Assembly: GCA_016186375.1 (NCBI GenBank)
Contig: JACPLS010000046.1
Location: forward strand, 1-5,003
DNA length: 5,003 bases
From: Candidatus Pacearchaeota archaeon
Lineage (GTDB): Archaea > Nanobdellota > Nanobdellia > Pacearchaeales > GW2011-AR1
Direction of reading: 5' to 3'
Shown here: one piece after another, positions 1 to 4,450 of the stretch
Layout: every line of letters begins with the position of its first letter
How positions within the stretch are numbered: position 1 is the stretch's first letter
The notes under the pieces: model-generated
What the model was told of the DNA's origin: nothing
Seen by the model: the letters and a program-made list of their open reading frames with translations, nothing else
The model's database searches: none
Position numbers and translations under genes: made by a program

Positions 1-449
1 GTGCAACTGGAGATGATTTAGCAAAATCGAAAAAACTTCTTGAACTTTTTTCAAAAAATAAAGCACAAGTAGTTGCTTCGATGAAAAGAATACCTGATTT
101 TGATGTTCGGCCAGGATTGGAAGTTGGAACAAGAATCACACTGAGGGATAAAAAAGCGATAGAATTATTAAAAAGGCTTCTTGGTGCAATAGATAATGAG
201 TTAAAGGATAAACAGATATCAGACAATCATTTTTCTTTTGGAATTAAAGAATATATTGAAATCCCTGAAATAGAGTATCAAAGAGGCATAGGAATCAGAG
301 GATTTAATGTTACAGTTGTTTTCTCCCGCCCAGGAATAAGAATAAAGAGAAAGAAAATAAAAAGTGGAAAATGGCCGAAAAAGCAACAAATTACGAAAGA
401 TGAAATTATTAACTATATGAAGGAGGTTTTTAAGACAAAAATAAAATGA
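1..449 (+). CDS. rpl5: Large-subunit ribosomal protein uL5 (L5), 5' end cut off by window edge
   Basis: uL5 binds 5S rRNA together with uL18 in the central protuberance of the large subunit. The frame is open from the left edge: the first whole codon is at base 3 and 148 residues are visible up to the TGA at 447-449. An internal ATG at 81 is not the start, because the upstream codons continue the family sequence (GTGDD..KSKKLLELFS, the archaeal 'G.G......AKKLLE' region). Further family marks are the RIPDFDVRPG segment, the LRDKKAIELLKRLL helix, NHFSFGIKEYIEIPEIEY, a GI.GF.VTVVFSRPG strand pair and a basic RIKRKK tail. Archaeal uL5 is usually about 170-190 residues, so some 20-30 residues lie outside the window. 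The stop overlaps the uS14 start in an ATGA. Identity is secure. Confidence 0.96.
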   Translation, partial: ATGDDLAKSKKLLELFSKNKAQVVASMKRIPDFDVRPGLEVGTRITLRDKKAIELLKRLLGAIDNELKDKQISDNHFSFGIKEYIEIPEIEYQRGIGIRGFNVTVVFSRPGIRIKRKKIKSGKWPKKQQITKDEIINYMKEVFKTKIK

Positions 450-676
450 CAGCAAGTGACTGGAACAAAGTATTGAAACAGATTAAGGGAAAACAAGTAA
501 TTGCTCAAAAATTCCTTAAATTTAATAAGCCAAAAAATAGGAAATTTGGCATAGCTAAATATAAGTGCGAGCGTTGCGGTAGATTTGGTGCGCATTTAAG
601 CCAATATAATTTAAACTTGTGCCGCCAGTGCTTCCGCGAAATTGCGGAAGAAATAGGATTTAAAAAATATAATTAA
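446..676 (+). CDS. rps14: Small-subunit ribosomal protein uS14, zinc-binding type, with N-terminal extension
   Basis: uS14 sits in the head of the small subunit, packed on 16S rRNA. The 76-residue product carries the zinc-ribbon pair C41-x2-C44 and C59-x2-C62 and ends in the hallmark LCRQCFREIAEEIGFKKYN. Most archaeal uS14 proteins are about 50-56 residues. Here about 20 extra residues (MTASDWNKVLKQIKGK...) precede the conserved core, an arrangement I associate with DPANN archaea from memory. The start is chosen because its ATG overlaps the uL5 stop (ATGA, 446-449) and no other ATG falls before the zinc motif. The only strong SD upstream, AGGAGG at 421-426, is 19 bases away, so initiation probably relies on coupling to uL5. 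A 7-bp inverted repeat lies in its 3' part. Confidence 0.96.
   Translation: MTASDWNKVLKQIKGKQVIAQKFLKFNKPKNRKFGIAKYKCERCGRFGAHLSQYNLNLCRQCFREIAEEIGFKKYN
631..650 (+). repeat. Perfect 7-bp inverted repeat inside uS14
   Basis: CTTCCGC at 631-637 and GCGGAAG at 644-650 are perfect reverse complements separated by a 6-base loop (GAAATT). The arms are GC-rich compared with the A/T-rich surroundings and would form a stable RNA hairpin 66 bases before the uS8 start. They encode the strongly conserved FREIAEE segment of uS14, so the pairing may be a by-product of protein conservation. No function is claimed. Confidence 0.5.
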
Positions 677-677
677 C

Positions 678-719
678 ATGACAGAAAATAAATTAAATAA
701 TGGAGAAAGTACAAAATGA
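678..719 (+). CDS. Possible 13-codon linking ORF between uS14 and uS8
   Basis: This short frame runs from ATG 678 to TGA 717-719 and would encode MTENKLNNGESTK. It begins 1 base after the uS14 stop (674-676), and its TGA overlaps the uS8 ATG in an ATGA at 716-719. It therefore reproduces the two junction types used elsewhere in this operon and fills the only sizeable gap. The peptide is too short and low in complexity to suggest a function of its own; if translated, it would keep ribosomes moving from uS14 to uS8. It has no clear SD of its own, and it contains the GGAG (702-705) that serves uS8. Chance is a real alternative for so short a frame. Confidence 0.3.
   Translation: MTENKLNNGESTK
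702..705 (+). promoter_or_regulatory. Shine-Dalgarno site for uS8
   Basis: GGAG at 702-705 ends 10 bases before the uS8 ATG at 716. It lies in the short space between uS14 and uS8 and supports ATG 716 as the uS8 start. Confidence 0.6.
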
Positions 720-1090
720 GCCAAGACATAGTTGCAGATGCATTGAACAAGATTCTAAATGCTAAAAAAGCAAATAAAAAAAGCGTTATAATAAAAATGC
801 ATTCAAAACTTCTTATTTCGATACTTGCAATTGCAAAATTAAAAGGATATATTAAAAATTACAAAATAGAAAAACCAAATTTGATTGTGGAATTAGGAGA
901 TATTCATCAATGCAAAGCGATAAAACCAAGGTTTGTTGTTGAAACTGGAAAAATTGAAACCTATATTAAGAGATACCTGCCAACCAGAAATATTGGAATA
1001 ATTATAATTTCAACGTCCCAAGGACTTATGACTCATCAAACAGCAATTGAAAAAAATTTAGGAGGAAGCCTGATAGCTTATCTTTATTAG
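716..1090 (+). CDS. rps8: Small-subunit ribosomal protein uS8
   Basis: uS8 is a primary binder of the central domain of 16S rRNA and helps organise the platform of the small subunit. In bacteria the homologue also represses its own operon; whether that holds here is unknown. The 124-residue product is slightly shorter than the usual archaeal ~130. It opens with a DIVADALNKILNAKK helix (family D.L.DAL..I.NA), has the middle RFVVETGKIETYIKRYLPTRNIGI stretch, then the rRNA-contact motif STSQGLMTH (residues 99-107), and ends in GGSLIAYLY, the archaeal GG.LLAYVY ending. ATG 716 is chosen for its GGAG at 702-705 and because it starts right at the conserved N-terminus. The stop is TAG, 1 base before uL6. 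Confidence 0.97.
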   Translation: MSQDIVADALNKILNAKKANKKSVIIKMHSKLLISILAIAKLKGYIKNYKIEKPNLIVELGDIHQCKAIKPRFVVETGKIETYIKRYLPTRNIGIIIISTSQGLMTHQTAIEKNLGGSLIAYLY

Positions 1091-1091
1091 A

Positions 1092-1637
1092 ATGAAAACA
1101 AAAATACAAGAAATAGTTGAATTTTCTGCTGAAATAGACTGCAGAATAGAAAATAAAAAATTAATATGCAAAAAGGGTTCGGAGGAAATTCATAGAAAAA
1201 TTGATGTTCCTGGTGTTGAAATAAAAATAGAACCTGGAAAGATTTTCCTTATTAGTGAAAAAGGAAATAAGAATGAGTTTAAGTCTATTAAAAGTGAGGT
1301 CGCTCATTTAAAAAATATTTTAAGAGGCCTACAAGAGCCCTTTGTTTATAAACTAGAAGCATGTAATGTTCATTTTCCGATAACTCTTAAAGTTGAAAGC
1401 AATAAGCTAGTAATAAATAATTTTCTTGGTGAAAAGAAACCAAGATTGGCTGAAATTATTCCTAATGTAAAAGTAGATATAAAAAGCCCGAAAATTATTC
1501 TAACTTCTTTTAATCTTGAAGCAGCCGGACAAACAGCAGCCAATATAGAGAAAGCTACAAAAATAAGAAATCGCGACAGAAGAATCTTCCAAGACGGCAT
1601 ATTTATTGTAGAGAAACCGGAGGCGATAGAAAAATGA
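1092..1637 (+). CDS. rpl6: Large-subunit ribosomal protein uL6
   Basis: uL6 lies near the GTPase-associated centre of the large subunit and contacts the sarcin-ricin region. The 181-residue product matches the family length and its two repeated alpha/beta domains. In the second domain, FLGEKKPR (residues 111-118) and the C-terminal signature GQTAANIEKATKIRNRDRR followed by IFQDGIFIVEKP (residues 146-176) are of archaeal/eukaryotic type. The start follows the uS8 stop by 1 base and has no nearby SD (the closest GGAGG, at 1061, is more than 25 bases away), so it is probably coupled to uS8. The TGA stop overlaps the eL32 ATG in an ATGA. Confidence 0.97.
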   Translation: MKTKIQEIVEFSAEIDCRIENKKLICKKGSEEIHRKIDVPGVEIKIEPGKIFLISEKGNKNEFKSIKSEVAHLKNILRGLQEPFVYKLEACNVHFPITLKVESNKLVINNFLGEKKPRLAEIIPNVKVDIKSPKIILTSFNLEAAGQTAANIEKATKIRNRDRRIFQDGIFIVEKPEAIEK

Positions 1638-1993
1638 AAAGAATTTTTTTAAGATCTGATATAAGAAGGCATTTAAGATTAGGGAAAAAAAGAAGAAAGC
1701 TTCAAAAATGGCGCATGCCAAAAGGAAGACACAATAAAATAAGGCGAAAAAGATTTGGATATCCTGTTCAGCCTGGAATAGGTTTCTCGAGTCCAAGAGT
1801 TAATACTGGTAAAATAAATGGATTACTTCCTGTTCTTGTTCACAATAGCAGAGATCTTATGAAAATTTCCAAAAATAATATCGTTATTATCGCACGTGTT
1901 GGAGCAAAGAAAAAACTAGAAATAATAAAAAAGGCTTCTGAAATGAATATTCCAATTTCTAACTTAAACACTGGAGGAAAAAATGGACCTTAA
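1634..1993 (+). CDS. rpl32e: Large-subunit ribosomal protein eL32
   Basis: eL32 is a large-subunit protein found in archaea and eukaryotes but not bacteria, so it fixes the domain of this organism. The 119-residue product is very basic at its N-terminus. Family marks are the FLRSDIRRHLRLGKK start, the rRNA-binding WRMPKGRHNKIRRK block (residues 27-39), the GYPVQPGIGFSSPR segment (family 'P..GY.SPR'), VLVHNSRDL (residues 67-75), and the closing ARVGAKKKLEIIKKASEMNI, equivalent to the usual 'VGKRKR.EI...A'. The start is supported by GGAGG at 1619-1623, 10 bases upstream, and by an ATGA overlap with uL6. Its 3' end overlaps eL19 by 11 bases, the longest overlap in the window. Confidence 0.95.
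   Translation: MKRIFLRSDIRRHLRLGKKRRKLQKWRMPKGRHNKIRRKRFGYPVQPGIGFSSPRVNTGKINGLLPVLVHNSRDLMKISKNNIVIIARVGAKKKLEIIKKASEMNIPISNLNTGGKNGP
1973..1977 (+). promoter_or_regulatory. Shine-Dalgarno site that fixes the eL19 start
   Basis: GGAGG at 1973-1977 ends 5 bases before ATG 1983. It lies inside the last codons of eL32 and supports the eL19 start that creates an 11-base overlap between the two genes. Confidence 0.65.
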
Positions 1994-2393
1994 AAAAAAG
2001 AAAATTCTGGCATCAAAAACTCTTAATGTTGGAATAAAACGCATTAAATTTGATTCTGAACATTTAGCTGAAATAAAAGAAGCTATATCAAAACAAGATA
2101 TTAGAGACCTCTATGGGCAAGGAATAATTAGTATAAAAGAAATAAAGGGTAGAAGAAGAGTTGAGAAAAGGAAAACAAGAAGGAAAAAAGGGAGCATTAG
2201 AAAGATAGTAAAGAACGGAAAGAGAAAGTATATTATATTAACTAGAAAATTTAGGGCTTATATTTTAGAATTAAGAAGAAAAAACCTCATCTCTACTGAA
2301 ATTTATAAAAAAATAAGAAAAGAAATTAAAGCCTCTATTTTTGAATCAAAGGCGCAATTGAAGGAACATATAGAAAATTTGGAGAAAAAATAA
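1983..2393 (+). CDS. rpl19e: Large-subunit ribosomal protein eL19
   Basis: eL19 is an archaeal/eukaryotic protein of the large subunit whose long helix reaches toward the small subunit. The 136-residue product is close to archaeal family length (about 150). It starts MDLKKKKILASKTLNVGIKR, equivalent to the usual 'L..QKRLAA.ILK.G..RV', followed by a short acidic helix and the DLYGQGIISIKEIKGRRR segment (residues 42-59, family 'L...G.I...P..G.SR.R'). A highly basic stretch (residues 55-82, rich in RR and KK) leads into TRKFRAYILELRRKNLIS and a charged C-terminal helix, KKIRKEIKASIFESKAQLKE. The start is set by GGAGG at 1973-1977. Only 1 base separates its stop from uL18. Confidence 0.95.
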   Translation: MDLKKKKILASKTLNVGIKRIKFDSEHLAEIKEAISKQDIRDLYGQGIISIKEIKGRRRVEKRKTRRKKGSIRKIVKNGKRKYIILTRKFRAYILELRRKNLISTEIYKKIRKEIKASIFESKAQLKEHIENLEKK

Positions 2394-2394
2394 T

Positions 2395-2871
2395 ATGAAA
2401 ACACTTAAACGCAGAAGGCTGGAAAGAAAGACCGATTATAAAGCTCGATTAGCATTACTTGAATCTGGAAAGCCCCGATTAATATTGAGAAAAACTAATC
2501 GATATATGAATGCACAGATAGTTGAATCCAAAAATGCCCATGATAAAATTATTTTTGGTGTGACATCTGCAGATTTAATTGATAAAGGATGGCCAATCGA
2601 ACATAGAGGAAGATTGAAAAGTTTGGGCGCTGGTTATTTAACAGGATTATTGCTTGGAAAAGAAGCAAAGGGGAAAGTTAGAGAAGCAATATTGGATATT
2701 GGCATGAATCGAAATATTCCTAAATCGCGCCTATATGCTGTTTTAAAAGGTGTAATTGAATCAGGAATAAGTATTCCTCATGATCCATCTGTCTTACCGA
2801 CAGATGAAATGTTGGAAAAAAACGAAATTACGAGGCCTCTTATCAAAAAACTAAAGGAGAAAATTATATGA
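2395..2871 (+). CDS. rpl18: Large-subunit ribosomal protein uL18, 5S rRNA-binding
   Basis: uL18 binds 5S rRNA together with uL5 in the central protuberance. The 158-residue product begins with the basic RRRLERKTDYKARLALL segment (residues 6-22), followed by PRLILRKTNRYMNAQIV (residues 27-43), the core 5S-binding strand region of archaeal L18. The SLGAGYLTGLLLGKEAKGK block (residues 76-93) and the conserved AVLKGVIESGISIPHD (residues 115-130, family 'A.LKG..DAG..IPH') confirm the identity. It is somewhat shorter than many euryarchaeal versions, ending soon after the IPHDPSVLP region. GGAG at 2381-2384, 10 bases upstream of the ATG, supports the start. The TGA overlaps the start of the next, unrecognised gene. 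Confidence 0.96.
   Translation: MKTLKRRRLERKTDYKARLALLESGKPRLILRKTNRYMNAQIVESKNAHDKIIFGVTSADLIDKGWPIEHRGRLKSLGAGYLTGLLLGKEAKGKVREAILDIGMNRNIPKSRLYAVLKGVIESGISIPHDPSVLPTDEMLEKNEITRPLIKKLKEKII
2786..2806 (+). repeat. Perfect 8-bp inverted repeat near the end of uL18
   Basis: CATCTGTC (2786-2793) and GACAGATG (2799-2806) pair perfectly around a 5-base TTACC loop. They lie in codons for the less conserved tail of uL18 (DPSVLPTDEML), about 60 bases before the start of the unrecognised 109-residue gene. Pairing in a weakly conserved protein region is slightly more suggestive of an RNA role than the uS14 repeat is. No poly-T follows, so it does not look like a terminator. Confidence 0.5.
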
Positions 2872-3197
2872 CTGCACAAATAATTCAGTTGGAAGAAAGT
2901 AATATGGATAGATTTGAAAACAGCGTTAGTGGAATATTAATTCAAAAATTAGTTAAAGGAAGGCAAATATATGAAGAAAAAATAGCTAATTATGTTGGTA
3001 GAATTGATCATCCTGAGTGGTTGGGAGGCGTATCTGAAATTTTACATATGAATAGAACAACTGTAAAATTAAATTTTAATCCAATGGATTTAGATTCTCC
3101 TGGCCACATTTACATCTTTGGAGAAGAAGCAGACAGGCAATCTACTAAGCAATTATTAGAGAGATTATTAAATACTCAATTAATGAGGGAGTTATAA
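2868..3197 (+). CDS. Unrecognised 109-residue protein between uL18 and uS5
   Basis: I do not recognise this family. The gene is embedded in the operon: its ATG overlaps the uL18 stop (ATGA), GGAG at 2856-2859 stands 8 bases upstream, and its TAA is 1 base before uS5. The product is soluble-looking, without cysteine, signal peptide or membrane segment. By eye it has an amphipathic helix around residues 17-42 (SGILIQKLVKGRQIYEEKIA), a turn with DHPEWLGG (residues 48-54), two possible strands (TTVKLNF, 64-70; GHIYIFG, 79-85) and a C-terminal helix (residues 88-104). It is less basic than the ribosomal proteins. Archaeal operons normally place uL18 directly before uS5, so this is an insertion in the order I know. 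It could be a lineage-specific ribosome-associated or assembly protein, by position only. Confidence 0.8.
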   Translation: MTAQIIQLEESNMDRFENSVSGILIQKLVKGRQIYEEKIANYVGRIDHPEWLGGVSEILHMNRTTVKLNFNPMDLDSPGHIYIFGEEADRQSTKQLLERLLNTQLMREL

Positions 3198-3198
3198 A

Positions 3199-4020
3199 AT
3201 GGCGGAAAAAGAAACAATAAACAAACCAAAAGACCTTATAGAGCCTGTTCCAGAAGAACTCTCGAAGATCGAACTTAAAGATGCAATGGGAGAGAGCATT
3301 GAAGTGGAACAAGTAAAGGAAAAAAGACTAACGAAAGAACAAAGAAAAATCTTACTTGAAGCAGAAGCTGGAAAAAAAGCCCTGGATGCGTGGGTTCCAA
3401 AAACAAAATTAGGAAGGGCAGTCAAAGAAGGAAAAGTTAAAAATATTGAAGAAGTATTTGCAAATGACAGGAAAATATTAGAAGCCGAGATTGTGGATTC
3501 CTTATTGCATCTTGAATCAGACCTTTTATTAATTGGGCAAGCAAAAGGAAAATTTGGTGGAGGAAAAAGAAGGGCGTGGCGCCAAACTCAGAAAAAAACA
3601 ATGGAAGGAAATGTCGTTACTTTTTCATGCATGGCAGTTGTTGGAGATAAAAAGGGGCATATTGGTGTTGGTTACGGTAAAGCCAAAGAAACTCTGCCTG
3701 CAAGAGCGAAAGCATTGAGGAACGCCAAATTAAATGTAATAAAAATTACCAGAGGTTATGAAACACCTGAAGAAGATAAAACTGAACCGCATACGGTTCC
3801 ATTCTTTGTTGAGGGAAAATGTGGGTCAATTCGAATTAGGCTGATACCTGCACCAAGAGGAACAGGATTAGTAGTTGGAGATGAATGCAAAAAGATTTTG
3901 AGGCTTGCTGGAATTCAGGATGTCTACGCTGTCACAAAAGGGCAGACAAGAACAACGTTCAATGTAGCCAAAGCCTGCATCGAAGCATTGAAGAAAACAA
4001 ATGAGGAGTTATTAAAATGA
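3199..4020 (+). CDS. rps5: Small-subunit ribosomal protein uS5, with long acidic N-terminal extension
   Basis: uS5 lies at the mRNA entry side of the small subunit and contributes to decoding accuracy. The 273-residue product is longer than the usual archaeal 200-235. Residues 1 to about 60 are a charged extension rich in Glu and Lys; the family sequence starts at WVPKTKLGRAVKEGKVKNIEEVF (65-87). The double-stranded-RNA-binding-like N domain spans about 100-165, with VVGDKKGHIGVGYGKAKE (147-164) and a Gly/Lys-rich insert, GKFGGGKRR (117-125). The C domain contains LIPAPRGTGLVVGDECKKIL (215-234), LAGIQDVYAVTKGQTRTT and NVAKACIEAL. The Cys-rich loop common in archaeal/eukaryotic uS5 (G-C-G-S-W-E-C-G-C) is replaced here by GYETPEEDK (187-194). 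The start has a GGGAG at 3187-3191, 7 bases upstream. The TGA overlaps the next gene. Confidence 0.96.
   Translation: MAEKETINKPKDLIEPVPEELSKIELKDAMGESIEVEQVKEKRLTKEQRKILLEAEAGKKALDAWVPKTKLGRAVKEGKVKNIEEVFANDRKILEAEIVDSLLHLESDLLLIGQAKGKFGGGKRRAWRQTQKKTMEGNVVTFSCMAVVGDKKGHIGVGYGKAKETLPARAKALRNAKLNVIKITRGYETPEEDKTEPHTVPFFVEGKCGSIRIRLIPAPRGTGLVVGDECKKILRLAGIQDVYAVTKGQTRTTFNVAKACIEALKKTNEELLK
4003..4008 (+). promoter_or_regulatory. Shine-Dalgarno site for the 122-residue gene
   Basis: GAGGAG at 4003-4008 ends 8 bases before ATG 4017. It lies in the last codons of uS5 and supports real translation of the unrecognised gene that follows. Confidence 0.6.
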
Positions 4021-4385
4021 TCCAAAACGATATTAATTATGCACAAACAGCCTCATTATTTTGGAATATGGATGATTCTGTTATGTTGAATTATATTAGA
4101 CAGGCACATGTCAAGAACTCCGGAATAAATTCCGGAGCGTGTCTGGAGTTCTTGAGCACATCGAAAATTATTTTTGCTTTCTCTCAAACTAAAGTAAGGA
4201 GTTTATGCAAAAATAATTTTCTTAGTATTAAAAACTTAAGCATTGTAAAGATATTAAGTCCATTACATGGTGATTTAATGCCATTTTATGAAGTTGAGGT
4301 TATTGGTAAATCAAACCCAGTTTATCAAGTAAAACAACCTAAACAATTTGATAGGAGGTGGCTTGATATGCCAAATAGAAAATGA
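4017..4385 (+). CDS. Unrecognised 122-residue protein between uS5 and uL30
   Basis: I do not recognise this family. The frame has an ATGA overlap with uS5, a GAGGAG at 4003-4008, and a TGA overlapping the uL30 ATG, so it is built into the translation chain. Third codon positions over its second half are mostly A or T, as expected of a coding frame here. The product has two cysteines (C42, C64), no clear signal peptide or long membrane segment, and a hydrophobic strand-like second half (SKIIFAFSQTKV, 48-60; SIVKILSP, 75-82; FYEVEVIGKSNPVYQVKQ, 90-107). Residues 33-46 are encoded by the three-armed inverted repeat at 4111-4155. uS5 is normally followed directly by uL30, so the gene is an insertion. 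It could be a decayed or young gene rather than a conserved one; coding is likely but not proven. Confidence 0.65.
   Translation: MIQNDINYAQTASLFWNMDDSVMLNYIRQAHVKNSGINSGACLEFLSTSKIIFAFSQTKVRSLCKNNFLSIKNLSIVKILSPLHGDLMPFYEVEVIGKSNPVYQVKQPKQFDRRWLDMPNRK
4111..4155 (+). repeat. Three-armed inverted repeat with two mutually exclusive hairpins
   Basis: Arm A (4111-4126, containing CAAGAACTCCGGAAT) can pair in two ways. With arm B it makes a 9-bp perfect palindrome, CTCCGGAAT (4118-4126) against ATTCCGGAG (4129-4137), with a 2-base centre. With arm C it makes a 14-bp stem, 4111-4124 against 4142-4155, containing one G-U pair (4122/4144) and a 17-base loop that includes arm B. The two structures share bases and exclude each other, as in an attenuator-like switch. 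The block is GC-rich in an A/T-rich window, and GCACAT occurs on both sides (4104-4109 and 4156-4161). It lies inside the unrecognised 122-residue gene. Function is unknown: it could be an RNA switch, a small palindromic insertion or chance. Confidence 0.7.
4353..4360 (+). promoter_or_regulatory. Strong Shine-Dalgarno site upstream of uL30
   Basis: AGGAGGTG at 4353-4360 is the best SD match in the window. It stands 7 bases before ATG 4368, which is in frame with the 122-residue gene and would give only a 5-codon product (MPNRK) before the TGA at 4383-4385. It stands 21 bases before the uL30 ATG at 4382, too far for ordinary direct initiation. Ribosomes loaded here could read the five codons and re-initiate at 4382 through the ATGA overlap. 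Confidence 0.5.
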
Positions 4386-4444
4386 TAATAGTAATAAGAA
4401 TATCCGGACTCGTTGAAATTCCTCCTAAAACACAGGAGGCTTGA
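4382..4444 (+). CDS. rpl30: N-terminal piece of uL30, ended by in-frame UGA at codon 21
   Basis: This is the expected N-terminus of uL30: a first strand MIIVIRISG followed by VEIPPKTQEA, the counterpart of the archaeal 'M...IRI.G.V.......DTL'. It stops at TGA 4442-4444, where the family normally has leucine. Beyond the stop the same frame continues with family sequence (FRMRLRRKYTAIL), so the two pieces are one ancestral gene. Its ATG overlaps the stop of the preceding gene in an ATGA. A single base difference (TTA to TGA) would explain the break. It could be a real split, a readthrough site or a sequence error; the frame itself is certain. Confidence 0.65.
   Translation: MIIVIRISGLVEIPPKTQEA
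4434..4439 (+). promoter_or_regulatory. Shine-Dalgarno site for re-initiation inside uL30
   Basis: AGGAGG at 4434-4439 lies just before the in-frame UGA of uL30 and 11 bases before ATG 4451. It would let ribosomes start the second uL30 piece independently. The bases also encode the Gln-Glu-Ala before the stop, so its origin could be coincidental. Confidence 0.5.
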
Positions 4445-4450
4445 TTCAGA

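Noticed and set aside
421..426. AGGAGG as the Shine-Dalgarno site of uS14
   Set aside because: It ends 19 bases before the uS14 ATG, with no alternative start codon at a normal distance. The bases encode conserved Lys-Glu-Val of the uL5 tail.
1370..1796. Minus-strand frames opposite uL6 and eL32
   Set aside because: They are hydrophobic, Phe/Leu-rich products that arise from reading Lys-rich AAA codons backwards, without start signals of their own. The minus-strand frames at 219-595, 3192-3425 and 4567-4764 are rejected for the same reason.
3533..3718. 61-residue plus-strand frame inside uS5
   Set aside because: It lies wholly within the conserved core of uS5 in another frame and has a low-complexity charged product, so it is a shadow.
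4104..4161. Simple insertion of a mobile palindrome into a pre-existing frame, marked by the two GCACAT copies
   Set aside because: The copies are 52 bases apart, so the insert would shift the frame, and the restored frame meets a TAA at 4195-4197. The present frame stays open for about 75 more codons, so a recent insertion into this gene is not supported. An older origin is not excluded.
4111..4175. The hairpin at 4111-4155 as a transcription terminator
   Set aside because: No run of T follows the stem directly; the nearest T-rich stretch starts about a dozen bases later. The essential uL30 gene lies downstream in the same chain, so strong termination here is unlikely.
4442..4444. UGA read as a sense codon genome-wide (code reassignment) or as selenocysteine
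   Set aside because: UGA is the normal stop of uL5, uL6, uL18, uS5, the 122-residue gene and uL30 itself, usually inside tight ATGA overlaps, so a general reassignment does not fit. uL30 has no known selenocysteine and the family residue here is leucine.
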